From assembly GCA_023053545.1 (NCBI GenBank), contig JAKZAN010000116.1:38355-102354 (forward strand): DNA of 64,000 nucleotides. The letters run 5' to 3'. The notes below the pieces were generated by a model that worked only from the letters and a program-made list of their open reading frames with translations, did no database searches and had not been told where the DNA came from. Shown piece by piece: positions 38,006 through 53,300 of the stretch; positions within the stretch are counted from its first letter, which is position 1; each line of letters starts with the position of its first letter. Source of the DNA: Lepidurus packardi (lineage: Eukaryota; Arthropoda; Branchiopoda; Notostraca; Triopsidae). Both the position numbers and the translations under genes were made by a program.

Positions 38006-41000
38006 TAAATTATTTCCTTATGGACTGAATTAATTCCTTACGGACTGAATTAGTTCCTTACGGACTGAATTAATTCTTTAAGATTGATTGAATTCCTTTC
38101 TCACTGAATAATTCCTTACGGACTGAATGAATTCCTTACGGACTGAATGAATTCCTTACTGACTGAATTAATTTCTTACGGACTAAATTAATTCCTTACG
38201 GACTGAATTAATTCCTTACGGAGTGAATTAATTCCTTACGGACTGAATTAATACCTTACGGACTGAATTACATCCTCACGGACAGAATTAATTCCTTACG
38301 GACTGAATTAATTCCTTACGGACTGAATTAATTCCTTACGGACTGAATTAATTCCTTACGGACTGAATTAATACCTTACGGAATGAATTAAATCCTTACG
38401 GACTGAATTAATTCCTTACGGACTGAATTAATTCCTTACGGACTGAATTAATTCCTTACGGACTGAATTAATTCCTTACGGACTGAATGAATTCCTTACG
38501 GACTGAATGAATTCCTTACGGACTGAATTAATTTCATACGGACTGAATTAATTCATTACGGACTTAATTAATCCATTACGGACTGAATTAATTCATTACG
38601 GACTGAATTAATTCCTTACGTACTGAACTTATTCCTTACGGACTGAATTAATTCCTTACGGACTGAATTAATTCCTTACGGACTGAATTAATTCCTTACG
38701 GACTGAATTAATTCCTTACGGACTTAATTAATTCCTTACGGACTGAATTAATTCATTACGGACTTAATTAAATCCTTACAGACTGAATTAATTCCTTATG
38801 GACTTATTTAATACCGTAAGGAATGAATTAATTAATTACGGACTGAAATAATTCCTTACGGACTGAATTAATTCCTTACGGACTGAATTAATTCCTTACG
38901 GACTGAATTAATTTCATACGGACTGAATTAATTCATTACGGACTTAATTAATCGATTACGGACTGAATTAATTCCTTACGTACTGAACTTATTCCTTACG
39001 GACTGAATTAATTCCTTACGGACTGAATTAATTCCTTACGGACTGAATTAATACCTTACGGACTGAATTAAATCCTTACAGACTAAATTAATTCCTTATG
39101 GACTTAATTAATTCCGTAAGGAATGAATTAATTAATTACGGACTGAAATAATTCCTTACGGACTGAATTAATTCCTTACGGACTTAATTAATTCCTTACG
39201 GACTTAATTAATTCCTTACGGACTGAATTAATTCCTTACGGACTGAATTAGTTCCTTACGGACTGAATTAATTCTTTAAGATTGATTGAATTCCTTTCTC
39301 ACTGAATAATTCCTTACGGACTGAATGAATTCCTTACGGACTGAATGAATTCCTTACGGACTGAATTAATTTCATACGGACTGAATTAATTCCTTACTGA
39401 CTGAATTAATTTCTTACGGACTGAATTAATTCCTTACGGACTGAATTAATTCCTTACGGAGTGAATTAATTCCTTACGGACTGAATTAATACCTTATGGA
39501 CTGAATTACATCCTCACGGACAGAATTAATTCCTTACGGACTGAATTAATTCCTTACGGACTGAATTATTTCCTTACGGACTGAATTAATTCCTTACGGA
39601 CTGAATTAATACCTTACGGAATGAATTAAATCCTTACGGACTGAATTAATTCCTTACGGACTGAATTAATTCCTTACGGACTGAATTAATTCCTTACGGA
39701 CTGAATGAATTCCTTACGGACTGAATGAATTCCTTACGGACTGAATTAATTGATTACGGACTTAATTAATCCATTACGGACTGAATTAATTCATTACGGA
39801 CTGAATTAATTCCTTACGTACTGAACTTATTCCTTACGGACTGAATTAAATCCTTACGGACTGAATTAATTTCTTACGGACTGAATTAATTCCTTACAGA
39901 CTGAATTAATTCCTTACGGACTGAATGAATTCCTTACGGACTGAATTAATATCATACGGACTGAATTAATTCATTACGGACTTAATTAATTCCTTACGGA
40001 CTGAATTAATTCCTTACGGAGTGAATTAATTCCTTACGGACTGAATTAATTCCTGACGGACTGAATTAATTCCTTACGGACTGAATTAATTCCTTACGGA
40101 CTGAATTAATTCATTACGGAATGAATTAAATCCTTACGGACTGAATTAATTCCTTACGGACTGAATTAATTTCTTACGGACTGAATTACATCCTCACGGA
40201 CAGAATTAATTCCTTACGGACTGAATTAATTCCTTACGGACTGAATTAATTCCTTACGGATTGAATTAATTCCTTACGGACTGAATTAATACCTTACGGA
40301 ATGAATTAAATCCTTACGGACTGAATTAATTCCTTACGGACTGAATTAATTCCTTACGGACTGAATTAATTCCTTACGGACTGAATGAATTCCTTACGGA
40401 CTGAATGAATTCCTTACGGACTGAATTAATTTCTTACGGACTGAATTAATTCCTTACGGACTGAATTAATTCCTTACGGACTGAATTAATTCCTTACGGA
40501 ATGAATTAATACCTTACGGACTGAATTACATCCTCACGGACAGAATTAATTCCTTACGGACTGAATTAATTCCTTACGGACTGAATTAATTCCTTACGGA
40601 CTGAATTAATACCTTACGGAATGAATAAAATCCTTACGGACTGAATTAATTCCTTACGGACTGAATTAATTCCTTACGGACTGAATTAATTCCTTACGGA
40701 CTGAATTAATTCCTTACGGACTGAATGAATTCCTTACGGACTGAATTAATATCATACGGACTGAATTAATTCATTACGGACTTAATTAATTCCTTACGGA
40801 CTGAATTAATTCCTTACGGACTAAATTAATTCCTTACGGACTGAATTAATTCCTTACGGACTGAATTAATTCATTACGGACTTAATCAAATCCTTACAGA
40901 CTGAATTAATTCCTTATGGACTTAATTAATTCCGTAAGGAATGAATTAATTAATTACGGATTTAATTAATTCCTTACGGACTGAATTAATTCCTTAATTA

Positions 41001-41639
41001 ATTCCTTACGGACTAAGTTAATTTCATACGGACTGAATTAATTCATTACGGAATGAATTATATCCTTACGGACTGAATTAATTCCTTACGGACTGAATTA
41101 TTTCCTTACGGACTGAATTAATACCTTACGGACTGAATTAAATCCTTACGGACTGAATTAAATCCTTACGGACTGAATTAATTCCTTACGGACTAAATTA
41201 ATTCCTTACTGACTGAATTAATTCCTTACGGACTGAATTAATTCCTTACGGACTGAATTAATTCCTTACGGACTTAATTAATTCCTTACGGACTTAATTA
41301 AATCCTTACAGACTGAATTAATTCTTTATGGACTTATTTAATTCCGTAAGGAATGAATTAATTAATTACGGACTGAAATAATTCCTTACGGACTGAATTA
41401 ATTCCTTACGGACTGAATTACATCCTCATGGACAGAATTAATTCCTTACGGACTGAATTAATTCCTTACGGACTGAATTAATTCCTTACGGACTGAATTA
41501 ATTCCTTACGGACTGAATTAATACCTTACGGAATGAATTAAATCCTTACGGACTGAATTAATTCCTTACGGACTGAATTAATTCCTTACGGACTGAATTA
41601 ATTCCTTACGGACTGAATGAATTCCTTACGGACTGAATG
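38006..41639 (-). repeat. Reverse satellite block with ~1.2 kb related segments
   Basis: The divergent CTTTAAGATTG monomer lies at 38076 and 39274 (1,198 bp), and the GGAGTGAATT variant at about 38221 recurs at 39459 (1,238 bp), so the pair differs by two monomers. GAATGAATTAAATCC and TACATCCTCACGGACAG variants recur through the block. Hairpins are at 39113, 40931 and 41343; one near 38813 carries a substitution (ATACCG for TTCCG). Confidence 0.8.
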
Positions 41640-44600
41640 AATTCCTTACGGACTGAATTAATTTCTTACGGACTGAATTAATTCCTTACGGACTGAATCA
41701 ATTCCTTACGGACTGAATTAATTCCTTACGGAATGAATTAATACCTTACGGACTGAATTACATCCTCACGGACAGAATTAATTCCTTACGGACTGAATTA
41801 ATTCCTTACGGACTGAATTAATTCTATACGGACTGAATTAATTCCTTACGGACTGAATTAATACCTTACGGAATGAATAAAATCCTTACGGACTGAATTA
41901 ATTCCTTACGGACTGAATTAATTCCTTACGGAATGAATTAATTCCTTACGGACTGAATTAATTCTTTACGGACTGAATAAATTCCTTACGGACTGAATTA
42001 ATTTCATACGGACTGAATTATTTCATTACGGACTTAATTAATTCCTTACGGACTGAATTAATTCCTTACGGACTAAATTAATTCCTTACGGACTGAATTA
42101 ATTCCTTACGGACTGAATTAATTAATTACGGACTTAATCAAATCCTTACAGACTGAATTAATTACTTATGGACTTAATTAATTCCGTAAGGAATGAATTA
42201 ATTAATTACGGATGGAATTAATTCCTTAATTAATTCCTAACGGACTGAGTGAATTTCATACGGACTGAATTAATTCATTACGGACTGAATTATATCCTTA
42301 CGGACTGAATTAATTCCTTACGGACTGAATTAATTCCTTACGGACTGAATTAATACCTTACGGACTGAATTAAATCCTTACGGACTGAATTAAATCCTTA
42401 CGGACTGAATTAATTCCTTACGGACTAAATTAATTCCTTACTGACTGAATTAATTCCTTACGGACTGAATTAATTCCTTACGGACTGAATTAATTCCTTA
42501 CGGACTTAATTAATTCCTTACGGATTTAATTAAATCCTTACAGACTGAATTAATTCCTTATAGACTTATTTAATTCCGTAAGGAATGAATTAATTAATTA
42601 CGGACTGAAATAATTCCTTACGGACTGAATTAATTCCTTACGGACTGAATTAATTCCTTACGGACTGAATTAATACCTTACGGACTGAATTACATCCTCA
42701 CGGAAAGAATTAATTCCTTACGGACTGAATTAATTCCTTACGGACTTAATTAATTCCTTACGGACTTAATTAATTCCTTACGGACTGAATTAATTCCTTA
42801 CGGACTGAATTAGTTCCTTACGGACTGAATTAATTCTTTAAGATTGATTGAATTCCTTTCTCACTGAATAATTCCTTACGGACTGAATGAATTCTTTACG
42901 GACTGAATGAATTCCTTACGGACTGAATTAATTTCATACGGACTGAATTAATTCCTTACTGACTGAATTAATTTCTTACGGACTGAATTAATTCCTTACG
43001 GACTGAATTAATTCATTACGGACTGAATTAATTCCTTGCGGACTGAATTAATTCCTTACGTACTGAACTTATTCCTTACGGACTGAATTAATTCCTTACG
43101 GACTGAATTAATTCCTTACGGACTGAAATATTTCCTAACGGACTGAATTAATTCTTTAGGATTGATTGAATTCCTTTCTTACTGAATTAATTCCTTACGG
43201 ACTGAATGAATTCCTTACGGACTGAATGAATTCCTTACGGACTGAATTAATTTCTTACGGACTGAATTAATTCCTTACGGACTGAATTAATTCCTTACGG
43301 ACTGAATTAATTCCTTACGGAATGAATTAATACCTTACGGACTGAATTACATCCTCACGGACAGAATTAATTCCTTACGGACTGAATTAATTCCTTACGG
43401 ACTGAATTAATTCCTTACGGACTGAATTAATTCCTTAGGGACTGAATTAATACCTTACGGAATGAATAAAATCCTTACGGACTGAATTAATTCCTTACGG
43501 ACTGAATTAATTCCTTACGGACTGAATTAATTCCTTACGGACTGAATTAATTCCTTACGGACTGAATGAATTCCTTACGGACTGAATTAATTCCTTACGG
43601 ACTGAATCAATTCCTTACGGACTGAATTAATTTCTTACGGAATGAATTAATACCTTACGGACTGAATTACATCCTCACGGACAGAATTAATTCCTTACGG
43701 ACTGAATTAATTCCTTACGGACTGAATTAATTCCTTACGGACTGAATTAATACCTTACGGAATGAATAAAATCCTTACGGACTGAATTAATTCCTTACGG
43801 ACTGAATTAATTCCTTACGGAATGAATTAATTCCTTACGGACTGAATTAATTCTTTACGGACTGAATGAATTCCTTACGGACTGAATTAATTTCATACGG
43901 ACTGAATTATTTCATTACGGACTTAATTAATTCCTTACGGACTGAATTAATTCCTTACGGACTAAATTAATTCCTTACGGACTGAATTAATTCCTTACGG
44001 ACTGAATTAATTAATTACGGACTTAATCAAATCCTTACAGACTGAATTAATTACTTATGGACTTAATTAATTCCGTAAGGAATGAATTAATTAATTACGG
44101 ATTGAATTAATTCCTTACGGACTGAATTAATTCCTTAATTAATTCCTAACGGACTGAGTGAATTTCATACGGACTGAATTAATTCATTACGGACTGAATT
44201 ATATCCTTACGGAATGAATTAATTCCTTACGGACTGAATTAATTCCTTACGGACTGAATTAATACCTTACGGACTGAATTAAATCCTTACGGACTGAATT
44301 AAATCCTTACGGACTGAATTAATTCCTTACGGACTAAATTAATTCCTTACTGACTGAATTAATTCCTTACGGACTGAATTAATTCCTTACGGACTGAATT
44401 AATTCCTTACGGACTTAATTAATTCCTTACGGACTTAATTAAATCCTTACAGACTGAATTAATTCCTTATAGACTTATTTAATTCCGTAAGGAATGAATT
44501 AATTAATTACGGACTGAAATAATTCCTTACGGACTGAATTAATTCCTTACGGACTGAATTAATTCCTTACGGACTGAATTAATACCTTACGGACTGAATT

Positions 44601-44816
44601 ACATCCTCACGGAAAGAATTAATTCCTTACGGACTGAATTAATTCCTTACGGACTTAATTAATTCCTTACGGACTTAATTAATTCCTTACGGACTGAATT
44701 AATTCCTTACGGACTGAATTAGTTCCTTACGGACTGAATTAATTCTTTAAGATTGATTGAATTCCTTTCTCACTGAATAATTCCTTACGGACTGAATGAA
44801 TTCTTTACGGACTGAA
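41640..44816 (-). repeat. ~1.9 kb higher-order repeat
   Basis: ACTGAATCAATT near 41692 recurs at 43601 (1,909 bp). GAATGAATAA at 41871 recurs at 43760 and the hairpin at 42183 recurs at 44072 (1,889 bp). The hairpin at 42575 recurs at 44484, and CTTTAAG at 42836 recurs at 44745 (1,909 bp again). The shifts reflect single-monomer losses in opposite copies, one of them at about 42215, where GATGGAATT is followed directly by the truncated TTAATTAATTCC unit. Confidence 0.85.
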
Positions 44817-47800
44817 TGAATTCCTTACGGACTGAATTAATTTCATACGGACTGAATTAATTCCTTACTGACTGAATTAATTTCTTACGGACTGAGTTAA
44901 TTCCTTACGGACTGAATTAATTCATTACGGACTGAATTAATTCCTTACGGACTGAATTAATTCCTTACGTACTGAACTTATTCCTTACGGACTGAATTAA
45001 TTCCTTACGGACTGAATTAATTCCTTACGGACTGAAATATTTCCTAACGGACTGAATTAATTCTTTAGGATTGATTGAATTCCTTTCTTACTGAATTAAT
45101 TCCTTACGGACTGAATGAATTCCTTACGGACTGAATGAATTCCTTACGGACTGAATTAATTCCTTACGGACTGAATTAATTCCTTACGGACTGAATTAAT
45201 TCCTTACGGACTGAATTAATTCCTTACGGACTGAATTAATTCCTTAGGGACTGAATTAATACCTTACGGAATGAATAAAATCCTTACGGACTGAATTAAT
45301 TCCTTACGGACTGAATTAATTCCTTACGGACTGAATTAATTCCTTACGGACTTAATTAATTCCTTACGGACTTAATTAAATCCTTACAGACTGAATTAAT
45401 TCCTTATAGACTTATTTAATTCCGTAAGGAATGAATTAATTAATTACGGACTGAAATAATTCCTTACGGACTGAATTAATTCCTTACGGACTGAATTAAT
45501 TCCTTACGGACTGAATTAATACCTTACGGACTGAATTACATCCTCACGGAAAGAATTAATTCCTTACGGACTGAATTAATTCCTTACGGACTTAATTAAT
45601 TCCTTACGGACTTAATTAATTCCTTACGGACTGAATTAATTCCTTACGGACTGAATTAGTTCCTTACGGACTGAATTAATTCTTTAAGATTGATTGAATT
45701 CCTTTCTCACTGAATAATTCCTTACGGACTGAATGAATTCTTTACGGACTGAATGAATTCCTTACGGACTGAATTAATTTCATACGGACTGAATTAATTC
45801 CTTACTGACTGAATTAATTTCTTACGGACTGAGTTAATTCCTTACGGACTGAATTAATTCATTACGGACTGAATTAATTCCTTACGGACTGAATTAATTC
45901 CTTACGTACTGAACTTATTCCTTACGGACTGAATTAATTCCTTACGGACTGAATTAATTCCTTACGGACTGAAATATTTCCTAACGGACTGAATTAATTC
46001 TTTAGGATTGATTGAATTCCTTTCTTACTGAATTAATTCCTTACGGACTGAATGAATTCCTTACGGACTGAATGAATTCCTTACGGACTGAATTAATTTC
46101 TTACGGACTGAATTAATTCCTTACGGACTGAATTAATTCCTTACGGACTGAATTAATTCCTTACGGACTGAATTAATTCCTTAGGGACTGAATTAATACC
46201 TTACGGAATGAATAAAATCCTTACGGACTGAATTAATTCCTTACGGACTGAATTTATTCCTTACGGACTGAATTAATTCCTTACGGACTGAATTAATTCC
46301 TTACGGACTGAATGAATTCCTTACGGACTTAATTAATTCCTTACGGACTTAATTAATTCCTTACGGACTGAATTAATTCCTTACGGACTGAATTAGTTCC
46401 TTACGGACTGAATTAATTCTTTAAGATTGATTGAATTCCTTTCTCACTGAATAATTCCTTACGGACTGAATGAATTCCTTACGGACTGAATAAATTCCTT
46501 ACGGACTGAATTAATTTCATACGGACTGAAATAATTCCTTACTGACTGAATTAATTTCTTACGGACTGAATTAATTCCTTACGGACTGAATTAATTCATT
46601 ACGGACTGAATTAATTCCTTACGGACTGAATGAATTCCTTACGGACTGAATTAATTTCATACGGACTGAATTAATTCCTTACGGACTGAATTAATTCCTT
46701 ACGGACTGAATTAATACCTTACGGACTGAATTAAATCCTTACGGACTGAATTAAATCCTTACGGACTGAATTAATTCCTTACGGACTAAATTAATTCCTT
46801 ACTGACTGAATTAATTCCTTACGGACTGAATTAATTCCTTACGGACTGAATTAATTCCTTACGGACTGAATTAATTCCTTACGGACTGAATGAATTCCTT
46901 ACGGACTTAATTAATTCCTTACGGACTTAATTAATTCCTTACGGACTGAATTAATTCCTTACGGACTGAATTAGTTCCTTACGGACTGAATTAATTCTTT
47001 AAGATTGATTGAATTCCTTTCTCACTGAATAATTCCTTACGGACTGAATGAATTCCTTACGGACTGAATAAATTCCTTACGGACTGAATTAATTTCATAC
47101 GGACTGAAATAATTCCTTACTGACTGAATTAATTTCTTACGGACTGAATTAATTCCTTACGGACTGAATTAATTCATTACGGACTGAATTAATTCCTTAC
47201 GGACTGAATGAATTCCTTACGGACTGAATTAATTTCATACGGACTGAATTAATTCCTTACGGACTGAATTAATTCCTTACGGACTGAATTAATACCTTAC
47301 GGACTGAATTAAATCCTTACGGACTGAATTAAATCCTTACGGACTGAATTAATTCCTTACGGACTAAATTAATTCCTTACTGACTGAATTAATTCCTTAC
47401 GGACTGAATTAATTCCTTACGGACTGAATTAATTCCTTACGGACTTAATTAATTCCTTACGGACTTAATTAAATCCTTACAGACTGAATTAATTCCTTAT
47501 AGACTTATTTAATTCCGTAAGGAATGAATTAATTAATTACGGACTGAAATAATTCCTTACGGACTGAATTAATTCCTTACGGACTGAATTAATTCCTTAC
47601 GGACTGAATTAATTTCATACGGACTGAATTAATTCCTTACTGACTGAATTAATTTCTTACGGACTGAGTTAATTCCTTACGGACTGAATTAATTCATTAC
47701 GGACTGAATTAATTCCTTACGGACTGAATTAATTCCTTACGTACTGAACTTATTCCTTACGGACTGAATTAATTCCTTACGGACTGAATTAATTCCTTAC

Positions 47801-50361
47801 GGACTGAAATATTTCCTAACGGACTGAATTAATTCTTTAGGATTGATTGAATTCCTTTCTTACTGAATTAATTCCTTACGGACTGAATGAATTCCTTACG
47901 GACTGAATGAATTCCTTACGGACTGAATTAATTCCTTACGGACTGAATTAATTCCTTACGGACTGAATTAATTCCTTACGGACTGAATTAATTCCTTACG
48001 GACTGAATTAATTCCTTAGGGACTGAATTAATACCTTACGGAATGAATAAAATCCTTACGGACTGAATTAATTCCTTACGGACTGAATTAATTCCTTACG
48101 GACTGAATTAATTCCTTACGGACTTAATTAATTCCTTACGGACTTAATTAAATCCTTACAGACTGAATTAATTCCTTATAGACTTATTTAATTCCGTAAG
48201 GAATGAATTAATTAATTACGGACTGAAATAATTCCTTACGGACTGAATTAATTCCTTACGGACTGAATTAATTCCTTACGGACTGAATTAATACCTTACG
48301 GACTGAATTACATCCTCACGGAAAGAATTAATTCCTTACGGACTGAATTAATTCCTTACGGACTTAATTAATTCCTTACGGACTTAATTAATTCCTTACG
48401 GACTGAATTAATTCCTTACGGACTGAATTAGTTCCTTACGGACTGAATTAATTCTTTAAGATTGATTGAATTCCTTTCTCACTGAATAATTCCTTACGGA
48501 CTGAATGAATTCTTTACGGACTGAATGAATTCCTTACGGACTGAATTAATTTCATACGGACTGAATTAATTCCTTACTGACTGAATTAATTTCTTACGGA
48601 CTGAGTTAATTCCTTACGGACTGAATTAATTCATTACGGACTGAATTAATTCCTTACGGACTGAATTAATTCCTTACGTACTGAACTTATTCCTTACGGA
48701 CTGAATTAATTCCTTACGGACTGAATTAATTCCTTACGGACTGAAATATTTCCTAACGGACTGAATTAATTCTTTAGGATTGATTGAATTCCTTTCTTAC
48801 TGAATTAATTCCTTACGGACTGAATGAATTCCTTACGGACTGAATGAATTCCTTACGGACTGAATTAATTTCTTACGGACTGAATTAATTCCTTACGGAC
48901 TGAATTAATTCCTTACGGACTGAATTAATTCCTTACGGACTGAATTAATTCCTTAGGGACTGAATTAATACCTTACGGAATGAATAAAATCCTTACGGAC
49001 TGAATTAATTCCTTACGGACTGAATTAATTCCTTACGGACTGAATTAATTCCTTACGGACTGAATTAATTCCTTACGGACTGAATGAATTCCTTACGGAC
49101 TTAATTAATTCCTTACGGACTTAATTAATTCCTTACGGACTGAATTAATTCCTTACGGACTGAATTAGTTCCTTACGGACTGAATTAATTCTTTAAGATT
49201 GATTGAATTCCTTTCTCACTGAATAATTCCTTACGGACTGAATGAATTCCTTACGGACTGAATAAATTCCTTACGGACTGAATTAATTTCATACGGACTG
49301 AAATAATTCCTTACTGACTGAATTAATTTCTTACGGACTGAATTAATTCCTTACGGACTGAATTAATTCATTACGGACTGAATTAATTCCTTACGGACTG
49401 AATGAATTCCTTACGGACTGAATTAATTTCATACGGACTGAATTAATTCCTTACGGACTGAATTAATTCCTTACGGACTGAATTAATACCTTACGGACTG
49501 AATTAAATCCTTACGGACTGAATTAAATCCTTACGGACTGAATTAATTCCTTACGGACTAAATTAATTCCTTACTGACTGAATTAATTCCTTACGGACTG
49601 AATTAATTCCTTACGGACTGAATTAATTCCTTACGGACTGAATTAATTCCTTACGGACTGAATGAATTCCTTACGGACTTAATTAATTCCTTACGGACTT
49701 AATTAATTCCTTACGGACTGAATTAATTCCTTACGGACTGAATTAGTTCCTTACGGACTGAATTAATTCTTTAAGATTGATTGAATTCCTTTCTCACTGA
49801 ATAATTCCTTACGGACTGAATGAATTCCTTACGGACTGAATAAATTCCTTACGGACTGAATTAATTTCATACGGACTGAAATAATTCCTTACTGACTGAA
49901 TTAATTTCTTACGGACTGAATTAATTCCTTACGGACTGAATTAATTCATTACGGACTGAATTAATTCCTTACGGACTGAATGAATTCCTTACGGACTGAA
50001 TTAATTTCATACGGACTGAATTAATTCCTTACGGACTGAATTAATTCCTTACGGACTGAATTAATACCTTACGGACTGAATTAAATCCTTACGGACTGAA
50101 TTAAATCCTTACGGACTGAATTAATTCCTTACGGACTAAATTAATTCCTTACTGACTGAATTAATTCCTTACGGACTGAATTAATTCCTTACGGACTGAA
50201 TTAATTCCTTACGGACTTAATTAATTCCTTACGGACTTAATTAAATCCTTACAGACTGAATTAATTCCTTATAGACTTATTTAATTCCGTAAGGAATGAA
50301 TTAATTAATTACGGACTGAAATAATTCCTTACGGACTGAATTAATTCCTTACGGACTGAAT
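44817..50361 (-). repeat. 2,772-bp tandem duplication, very similar copies
   Basis: Eight markers pair at exactly 2,772 bp: CTTTAAG at 45682/48454, 46419/49191 and 46997/49769; CTTTAGG at 45061/47833 and 45998/48770; hairpins at 45421/48193 and 47514/50286; TTTCATACGG at 44841/47613. No indel separates the copies, and I saw no substitution in the stretches compared, though I did not compare every base. Each copy contains older sub-duplications of 937 bp (45061/45998) and 578 bp (46419/46997). It is probably one of the youngest events in the reverse arm. Confidence 0.9.
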
Positions 50362-53300
50362 TAATTCCTTACGGACTGAATTAATACCTTACGGACTGAA
50401 TTACATCCTCACGGAAAGAATTAATTCCTTATGGACTGAATTAATTCCTTACGGACTGAATTAATTCCTTACGGACTGAATTAATTCCTTGCGGACTGAA
50501 TTAATACCTTACGGAATGAATTAAATCCTTACGGACTGAATTAATTCCTTACGGACTTAATTAATTCCTTACGGACTTAATTAATTCCTTACGGACTGAA
50601 TTAATTCCTTACGGACTGAATTAGTTCCTTACGGACTGAATTAATTCTTTAAGATTGATTGAATTCCTTTCTCACTGAATAATTCCTTACGGACTGAATG
50701 AATTCCTTACGGACTGAATGAATTCCTTACGGACTGAATTAATTTCATACGGACTGAATTAATTCCTTACTGACTGAATTAATTTCTTACGGACTGAATT
50801 AATTCCTTACGGACTGAATTAATTCATTACGGACTGAATTAATTCATTACGGACTGAATTAATTCCTTACGTACTGAACTTATTCCTTACGGACTGAATT
50901 AATTCCTTACGGACTGAATTAATTCCTTACGGACTGAAATATTTCCTAACGGACTGAATTAATTCTTTAGGATTGATTGAATTCCTTTCTTACTGAATTA
51001 ATTCCTTACGGACTGAATGAATTCCTTACGGACTGAATGAATTCCTTACGGACTGAATTAATTTCTTACGGACTGAATTAATTCCTTACGGACTGAATTA
51101 ATTCCTTACGGACTGAATTAATTCCTTACGGAATGAATTAATACCTTACGGACTGAATTACATCCTCACGGACAGAATTAATTCCTTACGGACTGAATTA
51201 ATTCCTTACGGACTGAATTAATTCCTTACGGACTGAATTAATTCCTTAGGGACTGAATTAATACCTTACGGAATGAATAAAATCCTTACGGACTGAATTA
51301 ATTCCTTACGGACTGAATTAATTCCTTACGGACTGAATTAATTCCTTACGGACTGAATTAATTCCTTACGGACTGAATGAATTCCTTACGGACTGAATTA
51401 ATTTCATACGGACTGAATTAATTCCTTACGGACTGAATTAATTCCTTACGGACTGAATTAATACCTTACGGACTGAATTAAATCCTTACGGACTGAATTA
51501 AATCCTTACGGACTGAATTAATTCCTTACGGACTAAATTAATTCCTTACTGACTGAATTAATTCCTTACGGACTGAATTAATTCCTTACGGACTGAATTA
51601 ATTCCTTACGGACTTAATTAATTCCTTACGGACTTAATTAAATCCTTACAGACTGAATTAATTCCTTATAGACTTATTTAATTCCGTAAGGAATGAATTA
51701 ATTAATTACGGACTGAAATAATTCCTTACGGACTGAATTAATTCCTTACGGACTGAAATATTTCCTAACGGACTGAATTAATTCTTTAGGATTGATTGAA
51801 TTCCTTTCTTACTGAATTAATTCCTTACGGACTGAATGAATTCCTTACGGACTGAATGAATTCCTTACGGACTGAATTAATTTCTTACGGACTGAATTAA
51901 TTCCTTACGGACTGAATTAATTCCTTACGGACTGAATTAATTCCTTACGGAATGAATTAATACCTTACGGACTGAATTACATCCTCACGGACAGAATTAA
52001 TTCCTTACGGACTGAATTAATTCCTTACGGACTGAATTAATTCCTTACGGACTGAATTAATTCCTTAGGGACTGAATTAATACCTTACGGAATGAATAAA
52101 ATCCTTACGGACTGAATTAATTCCTTACGGACTGAATTAATTCCTTACGGACTGAATTAATTCCTTACGGACTGAATTAATTCCTTACGGACTGAATGAA
52201 TTCCTTACGGACTGAATTAATTTCATACGGACTGAATTAATTCCTTACGGACTGAATTAATTCCTTACGGACTGAATTAATACCTTACGGACTGAATTAA
52301 ATCCTTACGGACTGAATTAAATCCTTACGGACTGAATTAATTCCTTACGGACTAAATTAATTCCTTACTGACTGAATTAATTCCTTACGGACTGAATTAA
52401 TTCCTTACGGACTGAATTAATTCCTTACGGACTTAATTAATTCCTTACGGACTTAATTAAATCCTTACAGACTGAATTAATTCCTTATAGACTTATTTAA
52501 TTCCGTAAGGAATGAATTAATTAATTACGGACTGAAATAATTCCTTACGGACTGAATTAATTCCTTACGGACTGAATTAATTCCTTACGGACTGAATTAA
52601 TACCTTACGGACTGAATTACATCCTCACGGAAAGAATTAATTCCTTACGGACTGAATTAATTCCTTACGGACTGAATTAATTCCTTACGGACTGAATTAA
52701 TTCCTTACGGACTAAATTAATTCCTTACTGACTGAATTAATTCCTTACGGACTGAATTAATTCCTTACGGACTGAATTAATTCCTTACGGACTTAATTAA
52801 TTCCTTACGGACTTAATTAAATCCTTACAGACTGAATTAATTCCTTATAGACTTATTTAATTCCGTAAGGAATGAATTAATTAATTACGGACTGAAATAT
52901 TTCCTTACGGACTGAATTAATTCCTTACGGACTGAATTAATTCCTTACGGACTGAATTAATACCTTACGGACTGAATTACATCCTCACGGAAAGAATTAA
53001 TTCCTTACGGACTGAATTAATTCCTTACGGACTGAATTAATTCCTTACGGACTGAATTAATTCCTTGCGGACTGAATTAATACCTTACGGAATGAATTAA
53101 ATCCTTACGGACTGAATTAATTCCTTACGGACTTAATTAATTCCTTACGGACTTAATTAATTCCTTACGGACTGAATTAATTCCTTACGGACTGAATTAG
53201 TTCCTTACGGACTGAATTAATTCTTTAAGATTGATTGAATTCCTTTCTCACTGAATAATTCCTTACGGACTGAATGAATTCCTTACGGACTGAATGAATT

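Noticed and set aside
45241..45250. Telomere-like TTAGGG (in CCTTAGGGACTG, repeated in the reverse arm)
   Set aside because: It is a single-base variant of CCTTACGGACTG carried by duplication, never in tandem TTAGGG runs.
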